A program made the position numbers and the translations under genes. This document shows, one piece after another, positions 1 through 8,349 of a stretch of 64,000 nt of DNA. The stretch is taken from assembly GCF_003917135.1 (NCBI RefSeq), contig NZ_RPDI01000002.1, forward strand, positions 62,001-126,000. The letters run 5' to 3'. The notes below the pieces were generated by a model, which was not told the DNA's origin, did not search any database, and was given only the letters and a program-made list of their open reading frames with translations. The stretch is from Leucobacter chromiireducens (lineage in GTDB: Bacteria > Actinomycetota > Actinomycetes > Actinomycetales > Microbacteriaceae). Numbering within the stretch: position 1 is the first letter of the stretch; the number at the start of each line of letters is the position of its first letter.

Positions 1-1
1 C

Positions 2-361
2 TTCACGAAGTTCGGTGACGGCGCCGCCGACGTCCTGCCGCTCTCCGGGCTCACGAAGGGCCAGGGCGCCGCCATGCTGCGCGAGCTCGGCGCTCCGTCC
101 CGCCTCTGGGAGAAGACGCCCACCGCCGATCTGCTCGATGATCAGCCCGGGCAGTCCGACGAGTCGAGCCTTGGCGTCAGCTACCAGGAGATCGACGCGT
201 ACCTCCGCGGAGAGTCGGTCTCGGCTGCGGCAGCGGAGAATCTGGAGCGTCGCTACCGCGGCACCGAGCACAAGCGGCAGCTGCCCGTTGGCCCGGCCGA
301 CACCTGGTGGCGCGGCGGCGAGTCGCAGGCCGAGTCAGCATCCGAGTCGACGGGAGCATAG
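2..361 (+). CDS. nadE: NH3-dependent NAD+ synthetase, C-terminal part (cut by window edge)
   Basis: The last 119 residues of NAD+ synthetase, which amidates nicotinic acid adenine dinucleotide to NAD+ in the cytoplasm. The reading frame is open from base 2. Visible family signatures are TKFGDGAADVLPLSGLTKGQ, the nucleotide-handling segment EKTPTADLLDDQPGQSDE, GVSYQEIDAYL and the C-terminal EHKRQLP stretch, in the same order as in E. coli NadE. The amidation P-loop lies upstream of the window. msrA begins three bases after the stop, so the two are probably co-transcribed. The family assignment is strong; the start cannot be seen. Confidence 0.9.
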   Translation, partial: FTKFGDGAADVLPLSGLTKGQGAAMLRELGAPSRLWEKTPTADLLDDQPGQSDESSLGVSYQEIDAYLRGESVSAAAAENLERRYRGTEHKRQLPVGPADTWWRGGESQAESASESTGA

Positions 362-364
362 CCC

Positions 365-892
365 ATGACCACCACCACCTTCGTGCTCGCGGGCGGCTGC
401 TTCTGGTGCCTCGACGCGGCCTACCGTCAGCTCCGCGGGGTCTCCGAGGTGCTGTCCTGCTACACCGGCGGACACACCTCGAACCCGAGCTATGAGCAGG
501 TCTGCACCGGTGCAACCGGGCACGCTGAGGCCGTCGCTGTGACGTTCGACCCCGACGAGATCCCCGCCGACGTGATTCTCGATGCGTTCTTCACGATGCA
601 CGACCCCACTCAGCTGAACCGACAGGGCGCCGATGTCGGAACCCAGTACCGCTCGGCGATGTTCCCCGCGGACGATGCCCAGGCCGAGCTGTTCGCGGCC
701 GCACGCGAGCGCGCAGTCGAGTGGTGGCCGGGGGAGATCGTGACGACGCTCGAGCCGCTCGGCCAGGTGTTCGCTGCGGAAGACTCCCACCAGAACTTCT
801 TCGCGAAGAACCCCACACAGGGCTACTGCCTCGCGGTCGCAGTGCCGAAGGTGAACAAGGTGCGCGCGGCCTTCTCGGCCTACCTGCGCTGA
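365..892 (+). CDS. msrA: Peptide-methionine (S)-S-oxide reductase MsrA
   Basis: A 175-residue cytosolic repair enzyme that reduces the S-epimer of methionine sulfoxide in proteins. The signature GCFWC is at residues 11-15, so catalytic Cys12 has a nearby second cysteine at 15. Further family blocks are YTGGHTSNPSYEQVCTGATG with HAEAV, the AEDSHQNFF block and the NPTQGYC block, whose Cys may act as a resolving residue. Length is normal for the compact MsrA type. It begins three bases after nadE, which argues for translational coupling. No MsrB is visible here. Confidence 0.95.
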   Translation: MTTTTFVLAGGCFWCLDAAYRQLRGVSEVLSCYTGGHTSNPSYEQVCTGATGHAEAVAVTFDPDEIPADVILDAFFTMHDPTQLNRQGADVGTQYRSAMFPADDAQAELFAAARERAVEWWPGEIVTTLEPLGQVFAAEDSHQNFFAKNPTQGYCLAVAVPKVNKVRAAFSAYLR

Positions 893-907
893 GCGCCGGC
901 GCCTCGG

Positions 908-1384
908 TCACGCCGCGGCCTCGGCGTCGGCCGCAGCCGGGACTCCGAGCCGCGACGCTCCCGGTGCACCATCGCCGAGCGGCGAGACGGGCGCTGTCGC
1001 ACTCGGCGGCGCGCTGCGTGGCTCTGGCTGCTCGGCCGGGGTGAAGCGCGTGGTGCCCCACCGGAGGTCTGGGCCGACGGCGTCCGCTTCGATCTCCGCG
1101 GTGATCCCGCTCCGCTCCTCGCTCTGCCAGGACCGCATGCGGAGCCGGCCGGCAACGAGCACGCGGTGCCCCTTCGTGAGCGACGCCGCGGCGTGCTCGC
1201 CGAGGCTGCGAAACGCGTGCACGGTGTACCAACTCGTCTCGCCGTCGGTCCAGACGTTCTTTTCGCGGTCGTAGCGCCGGACGGTGTGCGCGAGGCGAAA
1301 CGTGCAGAGCGGGATGTCCGCCGCGGTGCGGATGAGCCGCGGGTCGGTGCCGATCGTGCCGACGATGCTGACGTGTGTGGTCAT
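908..1384 (-). CDS. Single-stranded DNA-binding protein paralogue (SSB family)
   Basis: A 158-residue OB-fold protein starting MTTHVSIVGTIGTDPRLI. It has the SSB core order: strand 1, CTFRLAHTVRRYD, WYTVHAFRSLGEHAAASLTKG, HRVLVAGRLRMRSW. The OB fold fills about residues 1-110. The tail is Ala/Pro-rich and ends in AAADAEAAA, without the acidic DDDIPF-like tip that housekeeping SSBs use to recruit partners. This therefore looks like an accessory SSB, comparable in type to the second SSB of other actinobacteria, rather than the replication one next to rpsF/rplI. The start at 1384 fits the OB fold; a longer upstream frame has no SSB-like sequence. It converges on msrA. Confidence 0.85.
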   Translation of the reverse strand: MTTHVSIVGTIGTDPRLIRTAADIPLCTFRLAHTVRRYDREKNVWTDGETSWYTVHAFRSLGEHAAASLTKGHRVLVAGRLRMRSWQSEERSGITAEIEADAVGPDLRWGTTRFTPAEQPEPRSAPPSATAPVSPLGDGAPGASRLGVPAAADAEAAA

Positions 1385-1601
1385 GGGGGAGCTCGCTTTC
1401 GTCGTGGCGCCTGAGCGCGAATGGGGGTGTGCGGCGGACGGCCCGTGCCGTGCGGGTGCCGGACCGTCCACCCACATCCAGCATCGCCGCTGACGGCGTC
1501 CCGGTGTCGAGTGGGGGTCGAACTGTGGAGAATGGGCCGGCCGAACCGCGCGGCCGCGTGCCTGTGAGCGAACCACCAGCGTGCTGCCGGGGTGAAGTGC
1601 G

Positions 1602-1616
1602 TAGACTGTCCACGTG
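1602..1616 (+). promoter_or_regulatory. Extended -10 (TAGACT) of a leaderless promoter
   Basis: TAGACT followed by exactly six bases and a GTG start at 1614. No Shine-Dalgarno sequence is possible in that space. Confidence 0.6.
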
Positions 1617-2102
1617 AATCCCCGAGCCCAGCACCGTCGTCGCGTCACTGCCATCGCCGCGCTCGCGGTCGTGCTGCCCCTCCTTGCGGGCTGCTCGCTG
1701 CTCGAGGGCCCCACGCCCGAGACCCCGCCGCGGGAGACCGTGGCGGCGCCCGAGGTGCCCCCGGAGTTCGTGCCGGGCGGCACCGCAGAGGAGAACCTGC
1801 CGTACTTCACCGAGGTGCTCCGCAGCTACGCGGCTGGCGAGAGCCCCATCCAGGGAGCGCCGATCGTGCAGGCGGTGACCGAGGCCGGCTTTGATCCCGC
1901 GCTGATGCAGGTGAGCTTCGACCAGACGAAGACGAACCTCGTCGCCGACAACATCTTCGTGTCCGTGCGTGCGGGCGCGGAGTGCTTGATCGGCCAGCTC
2001 GTCACCGACGATCGGAGCTTCGTCGCCCGCGTCGAGCCGGCGCTCGGCCCCGAGCAGACGATCTGCCTCATCGGGCAGACCGCGCCGATCGCCGGCCAGT
2101 AG
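1614..2102 (+). CDS. Small secreted lipoprotein of unknown function
   Basis: A 162-residue protein with a basic N-terminus (RAQHRRR), a hydrophobic stretch at residues 11-25 and a lipobox LLAGC ending at Cys27, so it should be lipid-anchored outside the membrane. The mature part starts with a Pro/Glu-rich linker. Two matching blocks, ECLIGQ and ICLIGQ, lie near the C-terminus, about 30 residues apart; their cysteines could form a disulfide. It resembles conserved Microbacteriaceae lipoproteins of undefined role, and I do not recognise an enzyme domain. The GTG start is chosen because a TAGACT -10 element sits six bases upstream. Confidence 0.7.
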   Translation: MNPRAQHRRRVTAIAALAVVLPLLAGCSLLEGPTPETPPRETVAAPEVPPEFVPGGTAEENLPYFTEVLRSYAAGESPIQGAPIVQAVTEAGFDPALMQVSFDQTKTNLVADNIFVSVRAGAECLIGQLVTDDRSFVARVEPALGPEQTICLIGQTAPIAGQ

Positions 2103-2196
2103 CCAGCGCCCGGAGACTGCGCGGCGCAGCCGCGAGTTTGTGTCGCTGACACCCGCGCGGCTGTGCGAACCGGCCCAGCGTCCCGGTTCCTGCCGG

Positions 2197-2266
2197 TAGA
2201 GTAGTTGCATTCATCACATCGACCACGAGCAGGGAGTTCGGGGCGCTCTTCGCGCCTGGAAAGCAT
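2197..2266 (+). promoter_or_regulatory. Putative -10 element and about 60-nt leader of ettA
   Basis: TAGAGT at 2197-2202 resembles a -10 element. It leaves a roughly 60-nt untranslated leader with GGAAAGCAT just before the ATG. Unlike the leaderless genes nearby, ettA therefore has a real 5' UTR. Confidence 0.4.
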
Positions 2267-3949
2267 ATGGCTGAGTACATTTACCAGATGGTTCGCGCGC
2301 GCAAGGCGCACGGCGACAAGGTCATCCTCGATGACGTGACGATGGCGTTCCTGCCGGGCGCGAAGATCGGTGTTGTCGGCCCGAACGGTGCGGGCAAGTC
2401 GACGATCCTGAAGATCATGGCCGGGATCGACACGCCATCGAACGGTGAGGCGATACTCACCCCGGGCTACACGGTCGGCATCCTCATGCAGGAGCCCGAG
2501 CTCGACGAGGACAAGACGGTTCTCGAGAACGTGCAGCAGGGTGTCGCCGGCATCAAGGGGAAGCTCGACCGCTTCAACGAAATCTCCGCGGAGATGGCGA
2601 ATCCCGACGCTGACTACGACAAGCTGCTCCCAGAGATGGGCGAGCTCCAGGAAGCCATCGACGCGGTCGACGGCTGGGACCTTGACAACCAGCTCGAGCA
2701 GGCCATGGACGCGCTGCGCTGCCCGCCGTCCGATGCGATCATCTCGAACCTCTCGGGCGGCGAGAAGCGCCGCGTCGCGCTCTGCAAGCTGCTCCTCGAG
2801 AAGCCCGACCTGCTGCTCCTCGACGAGCCGACCAACCACCTCGACGCCGAGAGCGTGCTGTGGCTTGAGCAGCACCTCGCGAAGTACCCCGGCGCCGTCA
2901 TGGCCGTTACCCACGACCGGTACTTCCTTGACCACGTCGCGACCTGGATCTGCGAGGTCGACCGCGGCCGCCTCTACCCGTACGAGGGCAACTACTCCAC
3001 CTACCTGGAGCAGAAGGCCGCGCGCCTCGAGGTGCAGGGCAAGAAGGATCAGAAGCTCCAGAAGCGTCTGAAGGAAGAGCTCGAATGGGTGCGCTCGAAC
3101 ACCAAGGGTCGCCAGGCGAAGTCGAAGGCGCGCCTCGCGCGCTACGAGGAGATGGCAGCCGAGGCCGAGCGCACGCGGAAGCTCGACTTCGAGGAGATCC
3201 AGATCCCCGCAGGCCCGCGCCTCGGAAACCTCGTGCTCGAGGCGAAGGATCTCACCAAGGGCTTCGACGGTCGCACACTCATCGACGGTCTGTCGTTCTC
3301 GCTGCCCCGCAACGGCATCGTCGGCATCATCGGCCCGAACGGCGTGGGCAAGACCACCCTCTTCAAGACGATCGTTGGGCTCGAGGAGCTCGACGGTGGC
3401 GAGCTGAAGATCGGCGAGACCGTGAAGCTCAGCTACGTCGACCAGACCCGCGGTGGCATCGACCCGAAGAAGACCGTCTGGGAGGTCGTCTCCGACGGGC
3501 TCGACTACATCCAGGTGGGCAACACCGAGATCCCGTCGCGCGCCTACGTGTCGACCTTCGGGTTCAAGGGGCCGGATCAGCAGAAGCCCTCAGGGGTGCT
3601 CTCCGGTGGTGAGCGCAACCGACTGAACCTCGCGCTCACGCTCAAGCAGGGCGGCAACCTGCTGCTGCTCGACGAGCCGACCAACGACCTCGACGTCGAG
3701 ACCCTCACAAGCCTCGAGAACGCGCTGCTCGAGTTCCCCGGCTGCGCCGTGGTGATCACGCACGATCGGTGGTTCCTCGACCGCATCGCAACGCACATCC
3801 TCGCCTACGAGGGCACCGAGGAGAACCCGGCGAACTGGTACTGGTTCGAGGGCAACTTCGAGGCGTACGAGGCGAACAAGATCGAGCGGCTCGGTGCCGA
3901 CGCGGCGAAGCCGTCGCGGGTCACCTACCGCAAGCTCACGCGCGACTAG
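2267..3949 (+). CDS. ettA: Energy-dependent translational throttle protein EttA (ABC-F ATPase)
   Basis: A 560-residue soluble ABC-F protein with two ATPase domains and no membrane segments. It binds the ribosomal E site and couples early elongation to the ATP/ADP ratio. Domain 1 has Walker A GPNGAGKST near residue 40, signature LSGGEKRRVAL and Walker B LLLLDEPTNHLDAES. The arm and P-linker between the domains are rich in charged residues (LKEELEWVRSNTKGRQAKSK). Domain 2 has GPNGVGKTT, LSGGERNRLNLAL and LLLLDEPTNDLDVE. The C-terminal WFEGNFEAYEANK is typical of EttA rather than of resistance-type ABC-F proteins. A terminator follows directly. Confidence 0.95.
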   Translation: MAEYIYQMVRARKAHGDKVILDDVTMAFLPGAKIGVVGPNGAGKSTILKIMAGIDTPSNGEAILTPGYTVGILMQEPELDEDKTVLENVQQGVAGIKGKLDRFNEISAEMANPDADYDKLLPEMGELQEAIDAVDGWDLDNQLEQAMDALRCPPSDAIISNLSGGEKRRVALCKLLLEKPDLLLLDEPTNHLDAESVLWLEQHLAKYPGAVMAVTHDRYFLDHVATWICEVDRGRLYPYEGNYSTYLEQKAARLEVQGKKDQKLQKRLKEELEWVRSNTKGRQAKSKARLARYEEMAAEAERTRKLDFEEIQIPAGPRLGNLVLEAKDLTKGFDGRTLIDGLSFSLPRNGIVGIIGPNGVGKTTLFKTIVGLEELDGGELKIGETVKLSYVDQTRGGIDPKKTVWEVVSDGLDYIQVGNTEIPSRAYVSTFGFKGPDQQKPSGVLSGGERNRLNLALTLKQGGNLLLLDEPTNDLDVETLTSLENALLEFPGCAVVITHDRWFLDRIATHILAYEGTEENPANWYWFEGNFEAYEANKIERLGADAAKPSRVTYRKLTRD

Positions 3950-3956
3950 CGTGATC

Positions 3957-3995
3957 GGGGCCCGGTTCCAGGTGGAGCCGGGCCCCGCTGTTTTT
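3957..3995 (+). terminator. Rho-independent terminator of ettA
   Basis: A perfect 9-bp stem, GGGGCCCGG (3957-3965) and CCGGGCCCC (3978-3986), followed by a T run at 3990-3995. Confidence 0.85.
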
Positions 3996-4014
3996 CGGAC
4001 TGGGAGGAGCGCAT

Positions 4015-4482
4015 ATGGCGCGCACACACATCGACCTTGAACTGCGCTGGGGCGACCAGGACGCGTACGGCCACGTGAACAACGTTGCCTACGCCCGTTT
4101 CCTTGAGGAGGCCCGCGTTCGCACGTTCTGGCTCGGCTCGGGGCGCGAGCGTACCGGCATGGAACGACACTTCCGTGGGGATGACCCAGCTGGCCCGAAA
4201 ATGCTCGTCGCGAACCAGCAGATCGAGTTCCTCAGCGTGCTCGAGTACAGCGATCGGCCCATCACCATCGAGCTCTGGATCGGCAAGCTCGGCGGGTCAA
4301 GCCTCGAGGTGCACTACGAGATCGTCGACGGTGCTGCGGCGGAGCGCACGGTCGTTGCGCGAGCGATCTCCCACATCGTGATCGTGGACGGCGTGACCAT
4401 GCGCCCGATTCGGCTCTCCGACGAGGGCCGCGAATCCGTGTCGGCATGGATGGATGAGCCGGTGCGTCTGCGGCGGGCGTGA
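4015..4482 (+). CDS. Acyl-CoA thioesterase, 4HBT hotdog family
   Basis: A 155-residue single-hotdog protein. The N-terminal block RWGDQDAYGHVNNVAYARFLEEAR carries the 4-hydroxybenzoyl-CoA thioesterase signature DxxGHVNN (Asp16, His20, Asn22-Asn23), with the Asp as probable catalytic base. The middle region (FLSVLEYSDRPITIELWI, SLEVHYEI) matches the central strands of the fold. It probably hydrolyses acyl-CoA or acyl-ACP thioesters in the cytoplasm; the substrate cannot be read from the sequence. It stands alone after the ettA terminator and converges on the DUF222 gene, eight bases away. Confidence 0.8.
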   Translation: MARTHIDLELRWGDQDAYGHVNNVAYARFLEEARVRTFWLGSGRERTGMERHFRGDDPAGPKMLVANQQIEFLSVLEYSDRPITIELWIGKLGGSSLEVHYEIVDGAAAERTVVARAISHIVIVDGVTMRPIRLSDEGRESVSAWMDEPVRLRRA

Positions 4483-4489
4483 GCCCCGT

Positions 4490-5911
4490 TCAGAACGGGT
4501 GGGGCGGATCCGAATCCGCGCGCGGTTCGGCTGTCGTCTGAGGCGTCTGGGGTGCGGCGCGAAACCTGACCCGGCTGGGCGGCCGGTCGAGCCGCACCCG
4601 ACCGGTCGGGCTGACCCACCGGAGGACCCCGCCCGGCAGCTGGGTGAGGCGCCAGTCCGTATGGTGCTTCAGTGAGTGGTGGGCGCGGCACAGGAGCGCG
4701 AGGTTCGCCGTTGAGGTGGGCCCGCCGTCCGCGGATGCGATCGTGTGATCGACATCGCAGCGGGTGCTCGGGGCCCGACACCCTGGTGCACGACAGTGCA
4801 GGTCGCGCGCAGCGATCCGGCGGTGCATTTCGGGGGTCGGGACGTAGCGGTCGACGGTGAGCACATCACCGCTCGGGGCGGTGGTCACTCCCTCCCAGAC
4901 CGGCGCTGCCGCGGCGAGGGCGCTCGCGGCCGCCGCGGGAATCGGGCCGTAGCCGATCAGCTCGGCCACCCAGCCAGACGCGCCGGTCGAGGGACGCCGT
5001 CCGAGCGCCGCGAACACCGGAGCAGCGCCAGCATCGGAGGGCTCTGGCGGAATCAGCATCTCCACCGGGACCACCACCTGAACCTTCGCGCGGATCGCCG
5101 GCCCTGGAGCGGAACTCGTGTCTGTGTCACCGCTCAGGAGCAGGTCACGGAGCACGTCTGCGCGCGTCGCATCTCTCGTGCGGTGTGGGAGACCGGACGC
5201 TTCGACGGTGTCCTCGGAACCCCGCGGCTCGTCCGCCTCAGGATGACGCGCTGCGGCCTCCTCCTGCACCGTGTTGCGTGCGATCCGCCCGAGCCGATCC
5301 ATGATCGCGTACGCCTCCACCGCGGGCAGGAAGGCCACGAGCTCCGCCATCCCGTCCTCGAAGTCGCGCACCCGCACGGAACGCCGTGCAACCGCTTCCC
5401 GGTGCCGCTCCTCGACGGTGCGCTCGGCGTACTTCGCGGCGATCGCCCGCGCGATCGGCCGCAATCGCGCCGGGGTCTCCTGCCTGGCCTGCGCGATGAC
5501 CTCGCTCTCGTACCCGCCGCGGCGCACGGCGTCCGCGCGCACGTCCCCGGTCACAAATACGGCACCCGCAGCGGTGATCACCCTCGCGTGCGCGAAACTG
5601 ATCTCACCCGCACGGAGCGCACCGAGCGTGTCGGTGAAGTGCTCAGTCAGTGTTGCCGCGTGGCTCAGCAATCGCTCCACTCGCGTCTCGCTACTCGCGC
5701 ACGCGGTCGCGAATTCAAGCCGCAGCGACCGGTAGGCGAGTTCGCGCTCACCCACCGTGGCCCCGCCCAGAACCGCGCTGAGCGCGTCAGCGAACACCGT
5801 GACGCGCTCCGCGTCCAACGCCCGCCGCGCCCGCTCGATGCGATCGATCTGGCGCACCGCGTCGGTGACGCGCGCGAGCTGCGTGGGGGTGAAATTTCCG
5901 GTGGCGGTCAT
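4490..5911 (-). CDS. DUF222 / 13E12-repeat protein with C-terminal HNH nuclease domain
   Basis: A 473-residue protein of a family greatly expanded in actinobacteria. Residues about 1-300 form the helical DUF222 region. The C-terminus carries an HNH motif within CRAPGCRAPSTRCDVDHTIA followed by GGPTSTANLALLCRAHHSLKH, with Cys and His pairs positioned for zinc and nuclease chemistry. Its biological role is not established; mobile-intron-like or DNA-processing functions have been suggested for the family. The start at 5911 (MTATGNFTPTQLARV) is favoured over an upstream GTG/ATG because the preceding eleven residues have no family similarity. It sits alone between convergent neighbours. Confidence 0.85.
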   Translation of the reverse strand: MTATGNFTPTQLARVTDAVRQIDRIERARRALDAERVTVFADALSAVLGGATVGERELAYRSLRLEFATACASSETRVERLLSHAATLTEHFTDTLGALRAGEISFAHARVITAAGAVFVTGDVRADAVRRGGYESEVIAQARQETPARLRPIARAIAAKYAERTVEERHREAVARRSVRVRDFEDGMAELVAFLPAVEAYAIMDRLGRIARNTVQEEAAARHPEADEPRGSEDTVEASGLPHRTRDATRADVLRDLLLSGDTDTSSAPGPAIRAKVQVVVPVEMLIPPEPSDAGAAPVFAALGRRPSTGASGWVAELIGYGPIPAAAASALAAAAPVWEGVTTAPSGDVLTVDRYVPTPEMHRRIAARDLHCRAPGCRAPSTRCDVDHTIASADGGPTSTANLALLCRAHHSLKHHTDWRLTQLPGGVLRWVSPTGRVRLDRPPSRVRFRAAPQTPQTTAEPRADSDPPHPF

Positions 5912-6086
5912 GGGACTATTGACCCACACACCACCGACACTCACGGCCTAGAAAACCGCAGAATCATGCGGATCTCCTGCTGGTTTCGGCAGAGTCCCTG
6001 CTCGCCAAAGCGGAAAGAGGTTTCGGGCAATCTCGCGAGCTGCCCCGCCGCCCCGCCGCGATGAAGCAGCCGAAGCCGCCTGCGCG

Positions 6087-6953
6087 CTACTCGCCGCCCG
6101 GCGTGCGGATCATGCCCTCCTGCGACACGCTCGCGACGAGCACGCCATCCCGATCGTAGAACTTCCCGTGCGTCAGCCCGCGGCCGCTCTGCGCGGTGGG
6201 TGACTCCAGCTCGTAGAGCAGCCACTCGTCCACGCGGAACGGGCGGTGGAACCACATCGCGTGATCCAGGCTCGCGAAGCGCATCCCCGGCGTCGCCCAC
6301 GGGATGCCGTGCATCCGCGCGATCGGCTCAAGCAGGAGATAGTCGCTCGCGAACGCCAGCGCGGCAGCGTGCAGCATCTGGGGCGCGTCAAACGTGTCGC
6401 GGCTGCGCATCCAGACTCGCTGCCGGTTCGTGCGCTCGGTCACCTCGAGCGTGATGTCCGACTCGACGTGGCGGAAGTCGAATGGGCGATTCAGCATCCA
6501 CGACGCCTGGCCGTTCGAGGCCAGGTGTCCGTACTTCTCCCACACGGTCGGAAGCGAATCGGGATCGGGGAGCGCCGACATGTCGATCGTGTCCTGGTGC
6601 TCGAGTCCCGTATCCGGCTCCTGGAAGGAGGAGATCAGCGACATGAGCACCTGTCCCTCCTGGTACGCCTGCACGCGGCGCGTCGAGAACGAGCGCCCGT
6701 CGTAGAGACGATCCACCTCGAAGGTCATGCGCTCGGAGCTGTTGCCCGGGCGGAGGAAGTAGCCGTGCATCGAATGGATGCTGCGTCCCTCGGGCGCCGT
6801 GGTGCCGGCCGCCGCGAGCGCCTGCCCCAGCACCTGGCCGCCGAACGAGCGGCCGTGCGGCGTTGGCAGTGCGGGGCCGGTGAGGATGTCCTCGCGGGTG
6901 CGCGCGCCCGAATCGAGGACGGCGAGCATCATGAGCAGATCAGCGGCGGTCAT
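6087..6953 (-). CDS. tesB: Acyl-CoA thioesterase II (TesB-like)
   Basis: A 288-residue double-hotdog thioesterase that hydrolyses acyl-CoA to free fatty acid and CoA. N-terminal hotdog signatures include GRSFGGQVLGQALAAA and SMHGYFLRPGNSSERMTFEVDRLYDGRSFSTRRV. The C-terminal hotdog contains FASDYLLLEP, SLDHAMWFHRPFRVDEWLLYE and TSQEG-like VSQEGMIR; the Asp of LDHAMWFHR and the later Gln correspond to the usual TesB catalytic network. The start at 6953 is set by a strong AGGAGG seven bases upstream; the 43 extra residues of the longer frame are not family-like. The length of about 288 residues matches E. coli TesB. Confidence 0.93.
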   Translation of the reverse strand: MTAADLLMMLAVLDSGARTREDILTGPALPTPHGRSFGGQVLGQALAAAGTTAPEGRSIHSMHGYFLRPGNSSERMTFEVDRLYDGRSFSTRRVQAYQEGQVLMSLISSFQEPDTGLEHQDTIDMSALPDPDSLPTVWEKYGHLASNGQASWMLNRPFDFRHVESDITLEVTERTNRQRVWMRSRDTFDAPQMLHAAALAFASDYLLLEPIARMHGIPWATPGMRFASLDHAMWFHRPFRVDEWLLYELESPTAQSGRGLTHGKFYDRDGVLVASVSQEGMIRTPGGE

Positions 6954-7052
6954 GGGTCCTCCTGGCGGTCGCTCGGATCGGGTGATCAGGAGTAAGTCTA
7001 GGCCCGCGCTGGTGCTCAGTGCGGGATGCTCGCGCTCACTACACTGAATGGA

Positions 7053-7700
7053 ATGGGTGCAACACTGCAGCTCGCGGACCACGCGACGCGAGACGATCTC
7101 CGCATTTTCCTTGAGCGCGTGCAGAAGGTCGGGCAGGACGAGGTGCGCCTCGTCACTCGCGGCAGCGTGCTCGCGGTCTACGGCTGCACGCAGGCGTCGC
7201 GCGGGATCACCGACACGGTGCCCGTTGTCCTGGTGATGCGGGGGTTCGAGCTGGCGGCCGCGCCAGAAGCCGAGATTGATGAGACGGTGCAGGCGCGCGC
7301 GCTACTCGACCGCATCGCGCGGCTCGGGATCATTGGCCTCGCGCTCGAGGTGCCCGATGTCACTGCAATGGCCGCCTGGGCCGGCGTGCTGCCACCGGTG
7401 TCGGGTTGGGAGCCTGCTGGCGCGCTCGACACCGCGTCGCTGAGCGCGGTGGCGCGTGATGGGATCGCTCGGGTCGCTGACGCGCTGCCGGATGACCCCG
7501 GCGAGGCGCTCGTGCACAAGGTGCGCGCGTCGGTCTGGGGCACGGAGATTGCGCCCGGGATCCCCGCTGCGGCGGCGTTCGCGGGGGAGACGCTGGGCTT
7601 CCTCGGTGTGCCGGAGCCCGTGCGTGTGTCGCGCTCGCTGACGTGGACGAGGCTGTCGACCCCACGCGGGCACGTGCTCGTGCGCTCCTTGCTGGGCTGA
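7053..7700 (+). CDS. Conserved hypothetical protein, 215 aa
   Basis: A cytosolic alpha/beta protein without signal peptide or clear membrane segment, starting MGATLQLADHATRDDLRIFL. I do not recognise a named domain. The N-terminal third (DEVRLVTRGSVLAVYGCTQA, then DTVPVVLVMRGFEL) reads as alternating strands and helices; the C-terminal third is Ala/Val-rich. Related proteins occur in Microbacteriaceae as uncharacterised genes. A TACACT -10 element lies seven bases before this ATG, which suggests a leaderless transcript; an ATG at 7048 is out of frame, and an in-frame ATG at 7026 lies upstream of the -10 element and is therefore unlikely. Confidence 0.65.
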   Translation: MGATLQLADHATRDDLRIFLERVQKVGQDEVRLVTRGSVLAVYGCTQASRGITDTVPVVLVMRGFELAAAPEAEIDETVQARALLDRIARLGIIGLALEVPDVTAMAAWAGVLPPVSGWEPAGALDTASLSAVARDGIARVADALPDDPGEALVHKVRASVWGTEIAPGIPAAAAFAGETLGFLGVPEPVRVSRSLTWTRLSTPRGHVLVRSLLG

Positions 7701-7726
7701 TGCACGGGAAGCGGAGCCCGGAGCCT

Positions 7727-7788
7727 TCTCGCATTTAGTGAAGGTTGGGTCCGGTACTGCTCGGTCCTAGCGGATCACACTCACTCCG
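7727..7788 (+). repeat. Dispersed CTCATTTAGTGAGG element, copy 1
   Basis: Head TCTCGCATTTAGTGAAGG, middle GGTCCGGTACTG, tail GCGGATCACACTCACTCC. It follows the consensus shared by seven intergenic copies in this window and faces copy 2 in inverted orientation. Confidence 0.75.
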
Positions 7789-7869
7789 AGTTCGGGATCG
7801 GCTCCGCGCTCGGGATCGGCTCCGCGTTCGTGCCCTCCTGGCTCGCAGGAGCCGCCCCCTCGCCGGATT

Positions 7870-7928
7870 GGTGCGAGATTGAACCGGTATCGACCGCCTC
7901 AGCGGATCGGACCCTCACTAAATGAGAG
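7870..7928 (-). repeat. Dispersed CTCATTTAGTGAGG element, copy 2
   Basis: On the minus strand the head is CTCTCATTTAGTGAGGGT and the tail is ACCGGTTCAATCTCGCACC. The tail end CTCGCACC is identical to that of copy 3. It lies upstream of rpoZ and points away from it. Confidence 0.75.
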
Positions 7929-8055
7929 AAAAGAAGGGCGGAGCTGCCGGTGCCGAGGCCCCGGATCGCGGACCGCCACTGCCCGCCGAGTGTCGGGTGC
8001 AGCACGAAAACGAAACCTCGGCTAAGATGGTGAGGTCAACCGGAGGAGTGTTTAC

Positions 8056-8322
8056 ATGGCAAATGTCAACGGCATCATCGACCCGCCCATCGACGATCTG
8101 CTCGAAAAGGTGGATTCGAAGTATGCGCTGGTGATCTTCGCCTCGCAGCGTGCTCGTCAGATCAACGATTACTACACGGATCTGCACGACGGCAACCTCT
8201 TCGACAACGTCGGGCCGCTCGTCGACTCGTCCGTCGACGACAAGCCGCTGTCGATCGCGCTGCACGAGGTCGTCGAGGGCAAGCTCACGATGACGAAGCG
8301 CGCGCCGGAGGCCGCCGAGTAA
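8056..8322 (+). CDS. rpoZ: DNA-directed RNA polymerase omega subunit
   Basis: An 88-residue omega subunit that stabilises the beta-prime subunit during RNA polymerase assembly. The conserved core is [26 protein letters not shown], the actinobacterial version of the (S/N)KY-LV--A-KRARQ motif, followed by the usual acidic linker and the [17 protein letters not shown] block. A CGGAGGAG sequence lies about six bases before the ATG. In actinobacteria rpoZ usually follows gmk and precedes coaBC/metK; here metK follows but coaBC and gmk are not present. Confidence 0.95.
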   Translation: MANVNGIIDPPIDDLLEKVDSKYALVIFASQRARQINDYYTDLHDGNLFDNVGPLVDSSVDDKPLSIALHEVVEGKLTMTKRAPEAAE

Positions 8323-8349
8323 TCTTTTGTTGCACTCGCAGCAGTGTCT

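Larger units (their letters stand above)
7701..8055. other. Gene-free stretch holding an inverted pair of dispersed repeats
   Basis: This 355-bp gap contains two copies of the 60-bp dispersed element facing each other. Between them is a short tandem repeat in which CGGGATCGGCTCCGCG occurs twice in the stretch 7793-7829. The right end (about 8030-8055) supplies the CGGAGGAG ribosome-binding site of rpoZ. I see no coding frame with family character. Confidence 0.6.

Noticed and set aside
591-2210. A 539-codon minus-strand frame across msrA, ssb and the lipoprotein gene
   Set aside because: It crosses three real genes on both strands and shows no motifs.
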